Under the pieces are notes generated by a model, which saw only the letters and a list, made by a program, of their open reading frames with translations, was not told the origin of the DNA and did not search any database. A DNA stretch of 64,000 bases, from positions 1 to 64,000 of the forward strand of contig JBMOQW010000003.1 in assembly GCA_049322515.1 (NCBI GenBank), in the 5' to 3' direction. Origin of the DNA: Parasulfuritortus sp049322515. Lineage in GTDB: Bacteria > Pseudomonadota > Gammaproteobacteria > Burkholderiales > Thiobacillaceae. Made by a program: the position numbers and the translations under genes. Shown here in pieces: positions 36,962-45,420 of this stretch; within the stretch, counting starts at the first letter, position 1, and each line of letters opens with the position of its first letter.

Positions 36962-38923
36962 TTAAGCGCCGGGACCGGAAATGCAAGCGGATTCTTGGTT
37001 CGTTGGTGGCGCGAAGAACGCCACCGCCTCGGCCGCCTTGCGCGTTCGCGCCATGCCCGGCAAGGCCCGCCAGATGCGTTTGCCATAGGGCTTGTCGACC
37101 AGGCGCGGGTCGCAGATCATCAACACGCCGCGATCACTTTCACGCCGTATCAGCCGGCCGGCGCCCTGCTTCAGGCTGATGACCGCATGCGGCAACTGAT
37201 CGTCGAAGAAGGGATTGCCTCCGGCTGCCTTCATGGCCTCGATGCGCGCCGCCAGGACGGGATCGTCGGGCGGCTGGAACGGCAGGCGATCGATCACCAC
37301 CAGGGACAGCGCTTCGCCGGCCACGTCGACGCCTTCCCAGAAGCTCTGGCTGCCGAGCAGGACAGCGTTGCCCAGCTCGCGGAAGCGGTTCAGCAATTCA
37401 CTACGACTCTGGCTGCCTTGCAGCAGGATTGGAAAGCGCACCCCCTCGGTGGCCATGTGCCCCTCGACCAGGCCATGCGCCTCGTTCATGGCGCGCAGCG
37501 AGGTGAACAGCAGGAACGCGCGCCCGCCACTGGCCTTGACCAGGGGCCAGGCGGCCTCGGCGACGGCGCGCGTGTAGCCGGGTGAATTGGGATCGGGCAT
37601 GCCCTCAGGCACGTAGAGCAAGGCCTGGCGAGCGTAGTCGAAGGGACTTTCCCAGTAACCGGTGGCGGCTTCGGGCAGGCCGATCTGGCCGAGAAAGTGA
37701 CTGAAGTCGCCACGCACCGACAGAGTCGCCGAGGTGAAGATCCAGGCCCGCTGGTCGCCCTCGATCTGGCGGGCGAATAGTTCGCCGATGTCGAGTGGCG
37801 TGATGTGCAGCAGCACCGAATGGGGGGTGATCTCCAACCAGCGGATCTTGCCACCCGCCTCGCCCTTGAGCCAGTCGGCCAGGGTCGCCGACAAGGCCTG
37901 GCCGCGCTCCAGGCAGTTCTTCAAGCCTTGCGAACGCTCAGCCTGGCTGTCGAGCAGGCCATTCAACTCGGTGAGGCGAGTGGCCAGCTCAGCCAGGGCT
38001 GCCGCAAATTCCTGGCGCGCCAGGCCTTGCGCCGCGGGCAGGCGACCGGCGAGACTGGCCAAGGCCAGGCGGACCCGGCGCGCGGCGCCATCGACCTCGG
38101 CCGCGCAGGCCGGCAGTGCCGCGAAATCGCCCGCCGACTCGGCAGCTTCCTGACGCACGTCGCGGGTCAAGTCGACCACCATGCCGGTGCTCACGGTCCG
38201 GCCAAAGAACAGGCTGGCGATCTCGGGCAACTGATGCGCCTCGTCGAACACCAGCGCATTGCAGGCCGGCAGCAGTTCGCCGGCGCCTTCGTCCTTGAGC
38301 CAGACATCGGCGAAAAACAGGTGATGGTTGATCACCACCAGGTCGGCCTCCAGGGCCTTCTTGCGTGCCTTGAGCACGAAACAGCCCTGGAAGTGCGGGC
38401 AGTCGCTGCCCAGGCAATTGTCCCGGCTCGACGTGGCATAGGCCCAGGCCGGGGAGTTCTCGGGCACCTCGGGCAACGCCATGCGGTCGCCGGTCGGGTC
38501 GATGGCGGCGAACTGCGCGATCCGGCGCAAGTGCAGGGCCTGCTCCTGGCTGGTCAGACGGGCATCGGCAAGGGCACGCTCGAGGTGATAGGGACAGACA
38601 TAGTTGGCGCGTCCTTTCAGCAACGCGACCTGAACGGGCAGCCCGAGCGCCTCGCGCACGGCCGGGATGTCACGGTGGAACAATTGGTCCTGCAAGGTCT
38701 TGCTGCCGGTGGAGATGATGCATTTGCCGCCGGCGAGCATGGCCGGCACCAGATACGCCAGCGTCTTGCCGGTGCCGGTCCCGGCTTCCACCACCAGGCG
38801 TTCGCGGTCATCGAGGGCCTGGGCAATGCGCGCGGCCATTTCAATCTGCTGGGCCCTCGGTCGGAACTCCGGAATGAAGTCGGCCAGACGGCCCCGCTCG
38901 GAGAAGAGTTCGACCAGGCTCAT
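36962..38923 (-). CDS. ATP-dependent DNA helicase of the YoaA/DinG family
   Basis: This 653-residue XPD-like helicase should unwind DNA 5' to 3'. Walker A is EAGTGTGKTLAYLVPA (about 45-60). Cysteines in NYVCPYHLERAL and in DNCLGSDCPHFQGCFVLKAR fit the 4Fe-4S insertion. DEAH follows in VFDEAHQLPE, and the C-terminal motif QGAGRLIRRESDRG is clear. Length is close to E. coli YoaA. ATG 38923 is chosen; in-frame upstream sequence is the DUF2288 region in another frame. Confidence 0.92.
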   Translation of the reverse strand: MSLVELFSERGRLADFIPEFRPRAQQIEMAARIAQALDDRERLVVEAGTGTGKTLAYLVPAMLAGGKCIISTGSKTLQDQLFHRDIPAVREALGLPVQVALLKGRANYVCPYHLERALADARLTSQEQALHLRRIAQFAAIDPTGDRMALPEVPENSPAWAYATSSRDNCLGSDCPHFQGCFVLKARKKALEADLVVINHHLFFADVWLKDEGAGELLPACNALVFDEAHQLPEIASLFFGRTVSTGMVVDLTRDVRQEAAESAGDFAALPACAAEVDGAARRVRLALASLAGRLPAAQGLARQEFAAALAELATRLTELNGLLDSQAERSQGLKNCLERGQALSATLADWLKGEAGGKIRWLEITPHSVLLHITPLDIGELFARQIEGDQRAWIFTSATLSVRGDFSHFLGQIGLPEAATGYWESPFDYARQALLYVPEGMPDPNSPGYTRAVAEAAWPLVKASGGRAFLLFTSLRAMNEAHGLVEGHMATEGVRFPILLQGSQSRSELLNRFRELGNAVLLGSQSFWEGVDVAGEALSLVVIDRLPFQPPDDPVLAARIEAMKAAGGNPFFDDQLPHAVISLKQGAGRLIRRESDRGVLMICDPRLVDKPYGKRIWRALPGMARTRKAAEAVAFFAPPTNQESACISGPGA

Positions 38924-38960
38924 TCCAGGGCAACCCCGTTGCGCCCTGGCGCGTGTCTTG

Positions 38961-39272
38961 TCATGGCATGCCAGCCGGCTGGATTTCCTGGACCAGCACC
39001 CAGGGCGCCACGACCACGGCCCAGAACACGGCCGTACGTGCCTGCCAGCCCTCGGCGTCGGCATCGGTGGCTTTGGCGACCCGGCCCTCCGCGAGCCAGT
39101 CCGCCAAGCGGCCATGCTCATCCTCGACCAACGCGGCCGCCACTTCGACCAGATCGGTACCCGCCGCCACCACGATCACCGCGCCGCGCGCGAAATGCCG
39201 GGCCAGCATCGGCCAGTCGAGCCGGCCGGTGTCCAGGTTGAGGCGGGCCTTGAGCACGTCCGGATCGACCAT
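38961..39272 (-). CDS. DUF2288 domain-containing protein
   Basis: This 103-residue cytoplasmic protein has the DUF2288 pattern, including WPMLARHFARGAVIVVAAGT and the C-terminal AVVVAPWVLVQEIQP. Function unknown. Its start overlaps the smc stop by one base, so it is coupled to smc, and the helicase gene follows after 37 bases. Confidence 0.8.
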   Translation of the reverse strand: MVDPDVLKARLNLDTGRLDWPMLARHFARGAVIVVAAGTDLVEVAAALVEDEHGRLADWLAEGRVAKATDADAEGWQARTAVFWAVVVAPWVLVQEIQPAGMP

Positions 39273-42200
39273 CAGACCATCTCCACCATGCGCACGGCGT
39301 CTTCCACATCCACCGCCACGGGCCGCGACACGCCCGGCTCGGGCATGGTGATGCCGATCAGGTGCAGGGCCATTTCCATGGTGATGCGGTTGTGGGTGAT
39401 GAACATGAACTGGGTTTCCGCCGACATCTTCGCCACCAGACGGCACAGGCGTTCGGTGTTGCTGTCGTCGAGCGGTGCGTCGACCTCGTCGAGCAGGCAG
39501 AACGGCGCCGGGTTCAGGCTGAAGAAGGCGAACACCAGGGCAATCGAAGTCAGGGTCTTCTCGCCGCCCGAGAGCAGGTGGATGGAACTGTTCTTCTTGC
39601 CCGGCGGCTGGGCCATGACCACCAGGCCGGCATCGAGGATTTCCTCCCCGGTCAGGGTCAGCGAGGCCTCGCCGCCACCGAACAGCTCGGTGAAATAGCC
39701 TTTGAAGCCCTCGCTGACCGTGTCATAGGTCGATTTCAGGCGCGCCCGGGTTTCCGCGTCGATGCGGCGGATCGCTTCTTCCAGGGTGTTGGCCGCGGTG
39801 TTCAGGTCCTCGGCCTGGGCATCGAGATAGTTCTTGCGCTCGGTGGCCGCTTCCAGTTCCTGCAAGGCGGCCATGTTGACCGCGCCGAGCGCCTCGATGT
39901 CGCGGCCGAGACGGCCGATATCGGCGGCCAGGGCGCTGTCCTTGTGCTCCGGGGTCAGTTGCGCCGACAGCACTTCGAGATCGCGATCGACCAGCTGTTC
40001 GGCGAACTGGGCTTCCTTGAGCTGGGCTTCCTGCTGCTTCAGTTCCAGGCTGACCAGATTCGCGCGCAGCGGCACCAGGCCGTGTTCGATACGGATGCGC
40101 GCCTGTTCCATCTGGCGCAGCTGCGCGTTGGCAGCCTCCATGCCCTCGCGCGCGGCAATCAGCGCCAGCTCCGCCTCGCGCCGCCGTTCCAGCGCGGCCT
40201 GCACTTCGGCCTGGATGGCGGCCTCGTCCTGCACCCCGAGTTGTGCACGCAACTCGGCCTCGTGCCGGACATGTTCGGCCAGGGACTGGGCCAGGCGCTG
40301 GCGGCGTTCGCCCAGGTCCTGGAATCGGGTGACCAGGCTCTTGACCCGGAACCCGGCCTCCTGGGCTTCGCGTTCCTGGCGGCGCAGGCGTTCGCGCAGT
40401 TCGGCCACGGCGCCTTCCTGGGCACGCCGGGCGTCGCGTGCGGCATCCAGTGCCTCGCGGGCGTATTCCTGCTGCAACTTGGCTTCCTGATAGCGGGCCT
40501 CGGCTTCCTCTCGGGCCATCGCTTCCTCGGCCAGCTGTTCGGCCAGTTCGGCCAGCTCGTCGGCCAGTTGCCGGCGCCGTTCTTCCACGCGCTTGAGCGC
40601 CTCGGTTTCCTTTATCAGCACCATCTGGCGCTGATGCACCTCGGCCTGGGCCTGGGCGATGGCGGCCTGCAAGCGCTCGGCCTCGCGCCGGGAATCTTGG
40701 ATGCGCGCCTCGGCGTCCTCGGCGAGGCCGCGCAGCTCGTCGTGCAGCGCCTCGGCCTCGTGCAGACGCACGGTCAGCACCTCGATGTCGCGGGCACGCT
40801 TGAGCAGGCCATGGTGGCCCTTGTCAGGCGCGTTGTAGGTGAGGCCGTCGCGGCTGACCAGATGGCCCTTCTGGGTGGCGATCACGCCGCCCAACGGTAG
40901 GCGGTCGCGCTGGGCGACCGCCGTATCGAGATCGGGCGCCGCCCAAACCAGGGCCAGCCAGTCATTGAGCAGGCGTTCGGCGACCGCGTCGAGGGTGCGG
41001 ACCCGTTCGGTGAGCCGTGGCAGGCCCACCTCGGCAGCCCCGGCTTCGCGGTGACCGGCGCGCGGCATGGCCAGATCCCAACGGCCTTCCGGCGGTGCGG
41101 CCAGCCACTCCGGACGGTTCTCGACCAGGAGCGCGGCCAGCCGCTCGCCGAGCGCCGCCTCGGCGGCATCCTCCCAGCCGGCCTCGACGCGAATCTGCTG
41201 CCAGAGCCGCTTGCATTCCCCCAGGCCCTGCCGGGTCAGCCAGGACTGGCCGGCCTGTTCGGCCCGGCTGGCCTGGTCCTGGAGTCGCTTCAAGGCGCCC
41301 AGCTCGGCCTCGATCTTGTGCAGGGCCCGGCTGGCTTCCTCGACTTGGTCCGTCGCGTCACGACGCTTTCGCTCCAGCGCAGGCAATTCGATGCGCAAGT
41401 CTTCCAGCTCGCCCTGGATCAGTTCCAGGCGCTGGCTGGACGTTTCCACTTCCTCTTCCAGGCGTGCGAGGTGCTGCGGCGTGGCGGTGCCCAGGGCCGA
41501 CTGCTCCTGGCTCAGCCGGGTCTGGCGCAGCTTGAGCTGTTCCATGGTCCGGTCGGCATGCTGGCGGTGGGTCAGTTCGACCTGGGCCTGGTGTTCCAGG
41601 GCCGACACGGCGCGTTGCCGTTCCGCCACCTCGCGTGAGGCGGCTTCCAGCGCCTGCTCGAGTTCCGGAAGGGCGAAGCCGGTCTCGCGCGACTGCTCGA
41701 GCAGCGTCTCGTACAGCTCGCGCGCGGCTTCGCCCTCCATCTCGCATTGCTCGGATTGCAGGGCCAGGTCTTCCTGCTCCTGGCGGGCCTGTTCGATGCG
41801 CTCCTGGGCGCGCGACAGCTCGATGACCAGCCGCTCGCGCGTTTCCTTCATGTGCTTGAGACTTTGCTCCAACCGGGTCGCTTCGCCACCCTCGGCATAA
41901 AAGCGGGCCTGGGCCTGGTTGACCGCTTCGGTGGCGGCGAACTGGTCCAGGCGAGCGGTTTCCATCTCCGCCTCGATCCGGCGCAAGTCGGCCATGGCGG
42001 CCTCGATGGCATTCTTGGCCTGTTCCATGTCCTGGGCCAGCTTCTGCTGGCGGATCTGGGCATCGCGCCGGCGCAACAGGGCGAGCAGACCTTCCTTGAG
42101 CGTTTTTTCCTCGGACAGGGCGAAATAGCGGCGCGCCACCTCGGCCTGGCCGGTCAGGCGTTCCAGCTGCACACCCAGTTCGGCCCGGATGTCGTCGACC

Positions 42201-42778
42201 CGGGCCAGGTTTTCCCGGGTGTCCTGCAGGCGCCGCTCGGTTTCCTTGCGCCGCTCCTTGTACTTCGACACCCCGGCCGCTTCTTCCAGGTAGCCGCGCA
42301 GCTCTTCCGGCTTGGACTCGATCACCCGGGCAATCATGCCCTGCTCGATGATGGCGTAGGCATCGCCGCCCAGGCCGGTGCCCAGGAACAAGTCGTAGAT
42401 ATCCTTGCGACGGACTTGCAGGTTATTGATGTAATAGCTTGATTCGCCAGTCCTTGTCAGTTGGCGCTTGACGGCGATCTCGGCGTATTGCGACCACTGG
42501 CCCTGGGCCCGGCCCTCGCTGTTGTCGAACAGCATCTCCACCGAGGCACGTGAGGCCGGCTTGCGGTTCGCCGAGCCGTTGAAGATGACATCCTGCATCG
42601 ACTCGCCCCGCAATTCGCGTGCCTTCGACTCGCCCAGCACCCAGCGCACGGCGTCGATCACGTTCGACTTGCCGCAGCCGTTCGGCCCGACGATCCCGGT
42701 CAGCCGGGACGGGGCCGGAATGGTGACGGGATCGACGAAGGATTTGAAACCTGCGAGGTGGATGTGCTTGAGACGCAA
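39272..42778 (-). CDS. smc: Chromosome segregation protein SMC
   Basis: SMC (1168 residues) is the ATPase of the bacterial condensin complex that organises chromosomes with ScpA and ScpB. Walker A GPNGCGKSNV is at about 31-40, the coiled coils run about 165-500 and 660-1000 with a hinge between, and the C-terminal signature LSGGEKTLTSIALVFAFF with Walker B FCLLDEVDAPLDDSN is intact. It is divergent from queF. Confidence 0.96.
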   Translation of the reverse strand: MRLKHIHLAGFKSFVDPVTIPAPSRLTGIVGPNGCGKSNVIDAVRWVLGESKARELRGESMQDVIFNGSANRKPASRASVEMLFDNSEGRAQGQWSQYAEIAVKRQLTRTGESSYYINNLQVRRKDIYDLFLGTGLGGDAYAIIEQGMIARVIESKPEELRGYLEEAAGVSKYKERRKETERRLQDTRENLARVDDIRAELGVQLERLTGQAEVARRYFALSEEKTLKEGLLALLRRRDAQIRQQKLAQDMEQAKNAIEAAMADLRRIEAEMETARLDQFAATEAVNQAQARFYAEGGEATRLEQSLKHMKETRERLVIELSRAQERIEQARQEQEDLALQSEQCEMEGEAARELYETLLEQSRETGFALPELEQALEAASREVAERQRAVSALEHQAQVELTHRQHADRTMEQLKLRQTRLSQEQSALGTATPQHLARLEEEVETSSQRLELIQGELEDLRIELPALERKRRDATDQVEEASRALHKIEAELGALKRLQDQASRAEQAGQSWLTRQGLGECKRLWQQIRVEAGWEDAAEAALGERLAALLVENRPEWLAAPPEGRWDLAMPRAGHREAGAAEVGLPRLTERVRTLDAVAERLLNDWLALVWAAPDLDTAVAQRDRLPLGGVIATQKGHLVSRDGLTYNAPDKGHHGLLKRARDIEVLTVRLHEAEALHDELRGLAEDAEARIQDSRREAERLQAAIAQAQAEVHQRQMVLIKETEALKRVEERRRQLADELAELAEQLAEEAMAREEAEARYQEAKLQQEYAREALDAARDARRAQEGAVAELRERLRRQEREAQEAGFRVKSLVTRFQDLGERRQRLAQSLAEHVRHEAELRAQLGVQDEAAIQAEVQAALERRREAELALIAAREGMEAANAQLRQMEQARIRIEHGLVPLRANLVSLELKQQEAQLKEAQFAEQLVDRDLEVLSAQLTPEHKDSALAADIGRLGRDIEALGAVNMAALQELEAATERKNYLDAQAEDLNTAANTLEEAIRRIDAETRARLKSTYDTVSEGFKGYFTELFGGGEASLTLTGEEILDAGLVVMAQPPGKKNSSIHLLSGGEKTLTSIALVFAFFSLNPAPFCLLDEVDAPLDDSNTERLCRLVAKMSAETQFMFITHNRITMEMALHLIGITMPEPGVSRPVAVDVEDAVRMVEMV

Positions 42779-42798
42779 GAGAAACGGGGCTGGGGTCT

Positions 42799-42804
42799 TA
42801 TAAT
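42799..42804. promoter_or_regulatory. TATAAT box in the smc/queF divergent gap
   Basis: A consensus TATAAT lies in the 58-base gap between two divergent genes. It is a -10 candidate for queF, but no good -35 box was found. Confidence 0.3.
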
Positions 42805-42836
42805 TGACCGCGCATTGTAACTTTTTGACTCAAGCC

Positions 42837-43256
42837 ATGCCCAGCCAACCCAGCAAGACCCTGGAAACCTTCGACAATCCGAACCCCGGCCGCGATTACC
42901 ACATCCACATGGAAATCCCGGAGTTCACCTGCCTGTGCCCGAAGACCGGCCAGCCCGACTTCGCCACCCTGTGCCTCGACTACATCGCCGACCAGAAATG
43001 TGTCGAACTGAAAAGCCTGAAGCTGTATATCTGGTCGTTCCGGGACGAGGGCCACTTCCACGAGGACGTGACCAACCGCATCCTCGACGACCTGGTTGCC
43101 GCCACCCAACCACGCTTCATGCGCCTGACCAGCAAGTTCTACGTGCGCGGCGGCATCTTCACCAATGTGGTCGCGGAACACCGGAAACCGGGTTGGCTAC
43201 CGGCGCCCCGGGTCGAGTTGACCGAGTTCGCGCCGCAATCGAATACGCGCGGCTAG
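42837..43256 (+). CDS. queF: NADPH-dependent 7-cyano-7-deazaguanine reductase QueF
   Basis: The 139-residue enzyme reduces preQ0 to preQ1 in queuosine synthesis. It is the short, single-domain form. Active-site Cys lies in FTCLCPKTGQPDFATL, and the QueF motif ELKSLKLYIWSFRDEGHFHE binds NADPH. ATG 42837 is chosen because it gives the usual N-terminus. Convergent with the ferritin-like gene. Confidence 0.95.
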   Translation: MPSQPSKTLETFDNPNPGRDYHIHMEIPEFTCLCPKTGQPDFATLCLDYIADQKCVELKSLKLYIWSFRDEGHFHEDVTNRILDDLVAATQPRFMRLTSKFYVRGGIFTNVVAEHRKPGWLPAPRVELTEFAPQSNTRG

Positions 43257-43274
43257 CCGGGCCCCGGTCGCCGG

Positions 43275-43562
43275 TCACTCATGGGCGATCGGCGCCTCGG
43301 TGAACAGGTAATCCTTCAGCTCCTTGTCGAAACTCGGGTCCTTGCGGCGTATCCACTCCAGCACCATGGCGGCATGCTCTTTCTCCTCGTCGCGGTTGTG
43401 CGCGAGAATGGCCCGCAGTTCCGGATCCTTGCAGGCGTCGGCGCGCTGGTTGTACCAGTCGACCGCCTCCAGCTCTTCCATCAGGGATACGATCGCGCGG
43501 TGCATGTCGCGCGTTTCGTCGCTCAGTTCGTTGACAGGTTCGTGGTAACCCATGCTCGACAT
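43275..43562 (-). CDS. Encapsulated-ferritin-type (EncFtn-like) protein
   Basis: This 95-residue protein matches the EncFtn ferritins known from encapsulin systems: HRAIVSLMEELEAVDWYNQR and LAHNRDEEKEHAAMVLEWIR hold the ferroxidase ligands (Glu, Glu, His). These short proteins assemble as ring decamers and oxidise iron. It ends YLFTEAPIAHE and lacks the usual C-terminal cargo-loading peptide; no encapsulin shell gene is next to it. ATG 43562 follows a GGAG ribosome site; 43553 is also possible. Confidence 0.85.
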   Translation of the reverse strand: MSSMGYHEPVNELSDETRDMHRAIVSLMEELEAVDWYNQRADACKDPELRAILAHNRDEEKEHAAMVLEWIRRKDPSFDKELKDYLFTEAPIAHE

Positions 43563-43664
43563 CTCGATCTCCGTCTGTAGTTCAGTGAGGGCAGCGCAAG
43601 CCGCGCCAGGCCCAATGATGCACCAACCCGGCCCAGGCTGTCTTGGGCGGGACAGGCGCTGACC

Positions 43665-44948
43665 ATGGCGTCCCCGCGCTTCCTGGGCATCGATTTCGGC
43701 ACTTCGGGCGCCCGTGCCTGCGTGATCGCCGGTCCGGGCGAGGTCGAGGAACTGACCCGGATTGCCTTCCCCGACCTGGCCCCACACGAACTCGCACCCA
43801 CCTGGCGCAATGCCCTGCTCGAACTGATTGCCGGCTTGCCGCGCGGCCTGCGTCAGCATCTGGCCGGACTGGCGGTGGACGCCACTTCGGGCACCCTGCT
43901 GGCCTGCAACGAAGCGCTGTACCCGCTGCACCCGCCCCTGCTCTACCACGACAGCCGGGCCCGCGACGAAGCGCAGGCCATCGCCCGCGCCGCCGGGCCC
44001 GACCATCCCGCCGCCAGTCCCAGCTCGGGACTGGCCAAGGCCTTGTGGCTGACGCATGAGGGTGGTTTGTCACGGCCGCCCCTGTTGCTCAACCAGGCCG
44101 ACTGGCTGACCGCCCTGCTCTCCGACCTGCCCGGGGTGTCCGATTACCACAACGCCCTGAAACTGGGCTTCGACCCGGAAACCGTGTTCTGGCCGGAATG
44201 GGTCGCCCGCCTGATCGACATCGACTGTCTGCCCAACGCCGTACCGCCCGGGAGCCCGATCGGCTGCATTGCGCGCAGCCGCGCCCGCGCACTGGGCTTG
44301 CCCCTGGACCTCGTGATCCGGGCCGGCACCACCGACAGCATCGCGGCCTTCCTGGCCACGGGCGCCGGCGCTCTGGGTGACGCGGTCACCTCGCTGGGCT
44401 CCACGCTGGTGCTCAAGCTGGTGTCCTCCCGGCGCATCGACGCCGGGCGGCTCGGCGTCTACAGCCACTGGCATGGCCGGCACTGGCTGGTGGGCGGTGC
44501 CTCCAACGCCGGTGGTGCGGTGCTGCGCCAGCATTTCAGTGACCCACAGATCGCCGAACTCTCGGCCCGCATCGACCCCGCCCGGGACAGCGGGCTGGAC
44601 TACTACCCCCTGCCCGCGCCGGGCGAGCGGTTTCCGGTCAACGACCCGGATCTGCCACCCCGGCTCTCGCCCCGTCCGGCCGAGGACGCCCATTTCCTGC
44701 ATGGCCTGCTCGAAGGGCTGGCCCGGGTCGAAGCGACCGGCTATCGCACGCTGGCCGACCTGGGTGCCGGCACGCCGGCCCGCATCCTCAGCACAGGTGG
44801 AGGCGCCGGCAATCCGGTATTCAACGACCTCCGCGCGCGCCTGCTCGGCCGGCCGGTGGCCGTGGCCGCCCAGCAGGAAGCAGCCTACGGCGCGGCCCGT
44901 CTGGCCCGCGACGGCAGCATGCTTTTCCAAGGAGTCCGCCATGGATGA
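43665..44948 (+). CDS. FGGY-family carbohydrate kinase
   Basis: The 427-residue product is a small FGGY sugar kinase resembling D-ribulokinase or xylulokinase types. FLGIDFGTSGARACVI is the N-terminal phosphate site and LSTGGGAGNPVFNDLRARLL the second ATP motif. The protein is shorter than classic xylulokinases (about 490), like cyanobacterial and plant XK1-type enzymes. It overlaps the next gene by eight bases. Substrate cannot be inferred. Confidence 0.85.
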   Translation: MASPRFLGIDFGTSGARACVIAGPGEVEELTRIAFPDLAPHELAPTWRNALLELIAGLPRGLRQHLAGLAVDATSGTLLACNEALYPLHPPLLYHDSRARDEAQAIARAAGPDHPAASPSSGLAKALWLTHEGGLSRPPLLLNQADWLTALLSDLPGVSDYHNALKLGFDPETVFWPEWVARLIDIDCLPNAVPPGSPIGCIARSRARALGLPLDLVIRAGTTDSIAAFLATGAGALGDAVTSLGSTLVLKLVSSRRIDAGRLGVYSHWHGRHWLVGGASNAGGAVLRQHFSDPQIAELSARIDPARDSGLDYYPLPAPGERFPVNDPDLPPRLSPRPAEDAHFLHGLLEGLARVEATGYRTLADLGAGTPARILSTGGGAGNPVFNDLRARLLGRPVAVAAQQEAAYGAARLARDGSMLFQGVRHG

Positions 44949-45417
44949 CGACGGTTTTCAGGTCGAACTGATCCTGCCCATACACTGCCGGCCCGGCCTC
45001 CCGAACCCGACCACGATCCAGGGCAGCCAGCTGCTGCTTCGAGTGATCAACCTGCAAATGGCCCATGAGACGGAGATCGACCGAGCCCAGGAAAAGCTCG
45101 AGGCCCGTCTCGATCTGATGCTGCACTGGCTTGGCCTACAACTATTCGGGACCCGGCCTCGGCCCGAGCTTCGAACCTTGCGGGCCGGGGCGGAGAGATT
45201 AGGCCTGGGGGATCACGGATGGGCGGCCGGAGTCGACCTCACGGTCAGCCTATACCTGCACCCGGCCTTGCCCGCGCCGGTGGAACTGGCCGGCCGGGTG
45301 GCGCCCGGCGGCGAGGTCGCGCTGCTGTTCAGCGACGAGGCCATGGCGGAGGGCTGGCGGCAGTGGCTGTTCCGCCAGCACCGGCGCGCGGTGCAGGCGG
45401 CCCGCGCCGGCGCCTGA
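44941..45417 (+). CDS. Possible atypical PilZ-like protein
   Basis: The 158-residue cytoplasmic protein has a helical part (about 40-70, DRAQEKLEARLDLMLHWLGL) and a beta-rich end with VELAGRVAPGGEVALLFSDE, a layout seen in atypical PilZ (tPilZ) proteins. The classical RxxxR and DxSxxG c-di-GMP motifs are absent, so binding is doubtful. It overlaps the kinase gene and converges with ppiD. Identification is tentative. Confidence 0.45.
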   Translation: MDDDGFQVELILPIHCRPGLPNPTTIQGSQLLLRVINLQMAHETEIDRAQEKLEARLDLMLHWLGLQLFGTRPRPELRTLRAGAERLGLGDHGWAAGVDLTVSLYLHPALPAPVELAGRVAPGGEVALLFSDEAMAEGWRQWLFRQHRRAVQAARAGA

Positions 45418-45420
45418 GGC

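Noticed and set aside
43275..44950. Encapsulin operon next to the EncFtn-like gene
   Set aside because: Neither neighbouring gene resembles an encapsulin shell protein; they are queF and a sugar kinase.
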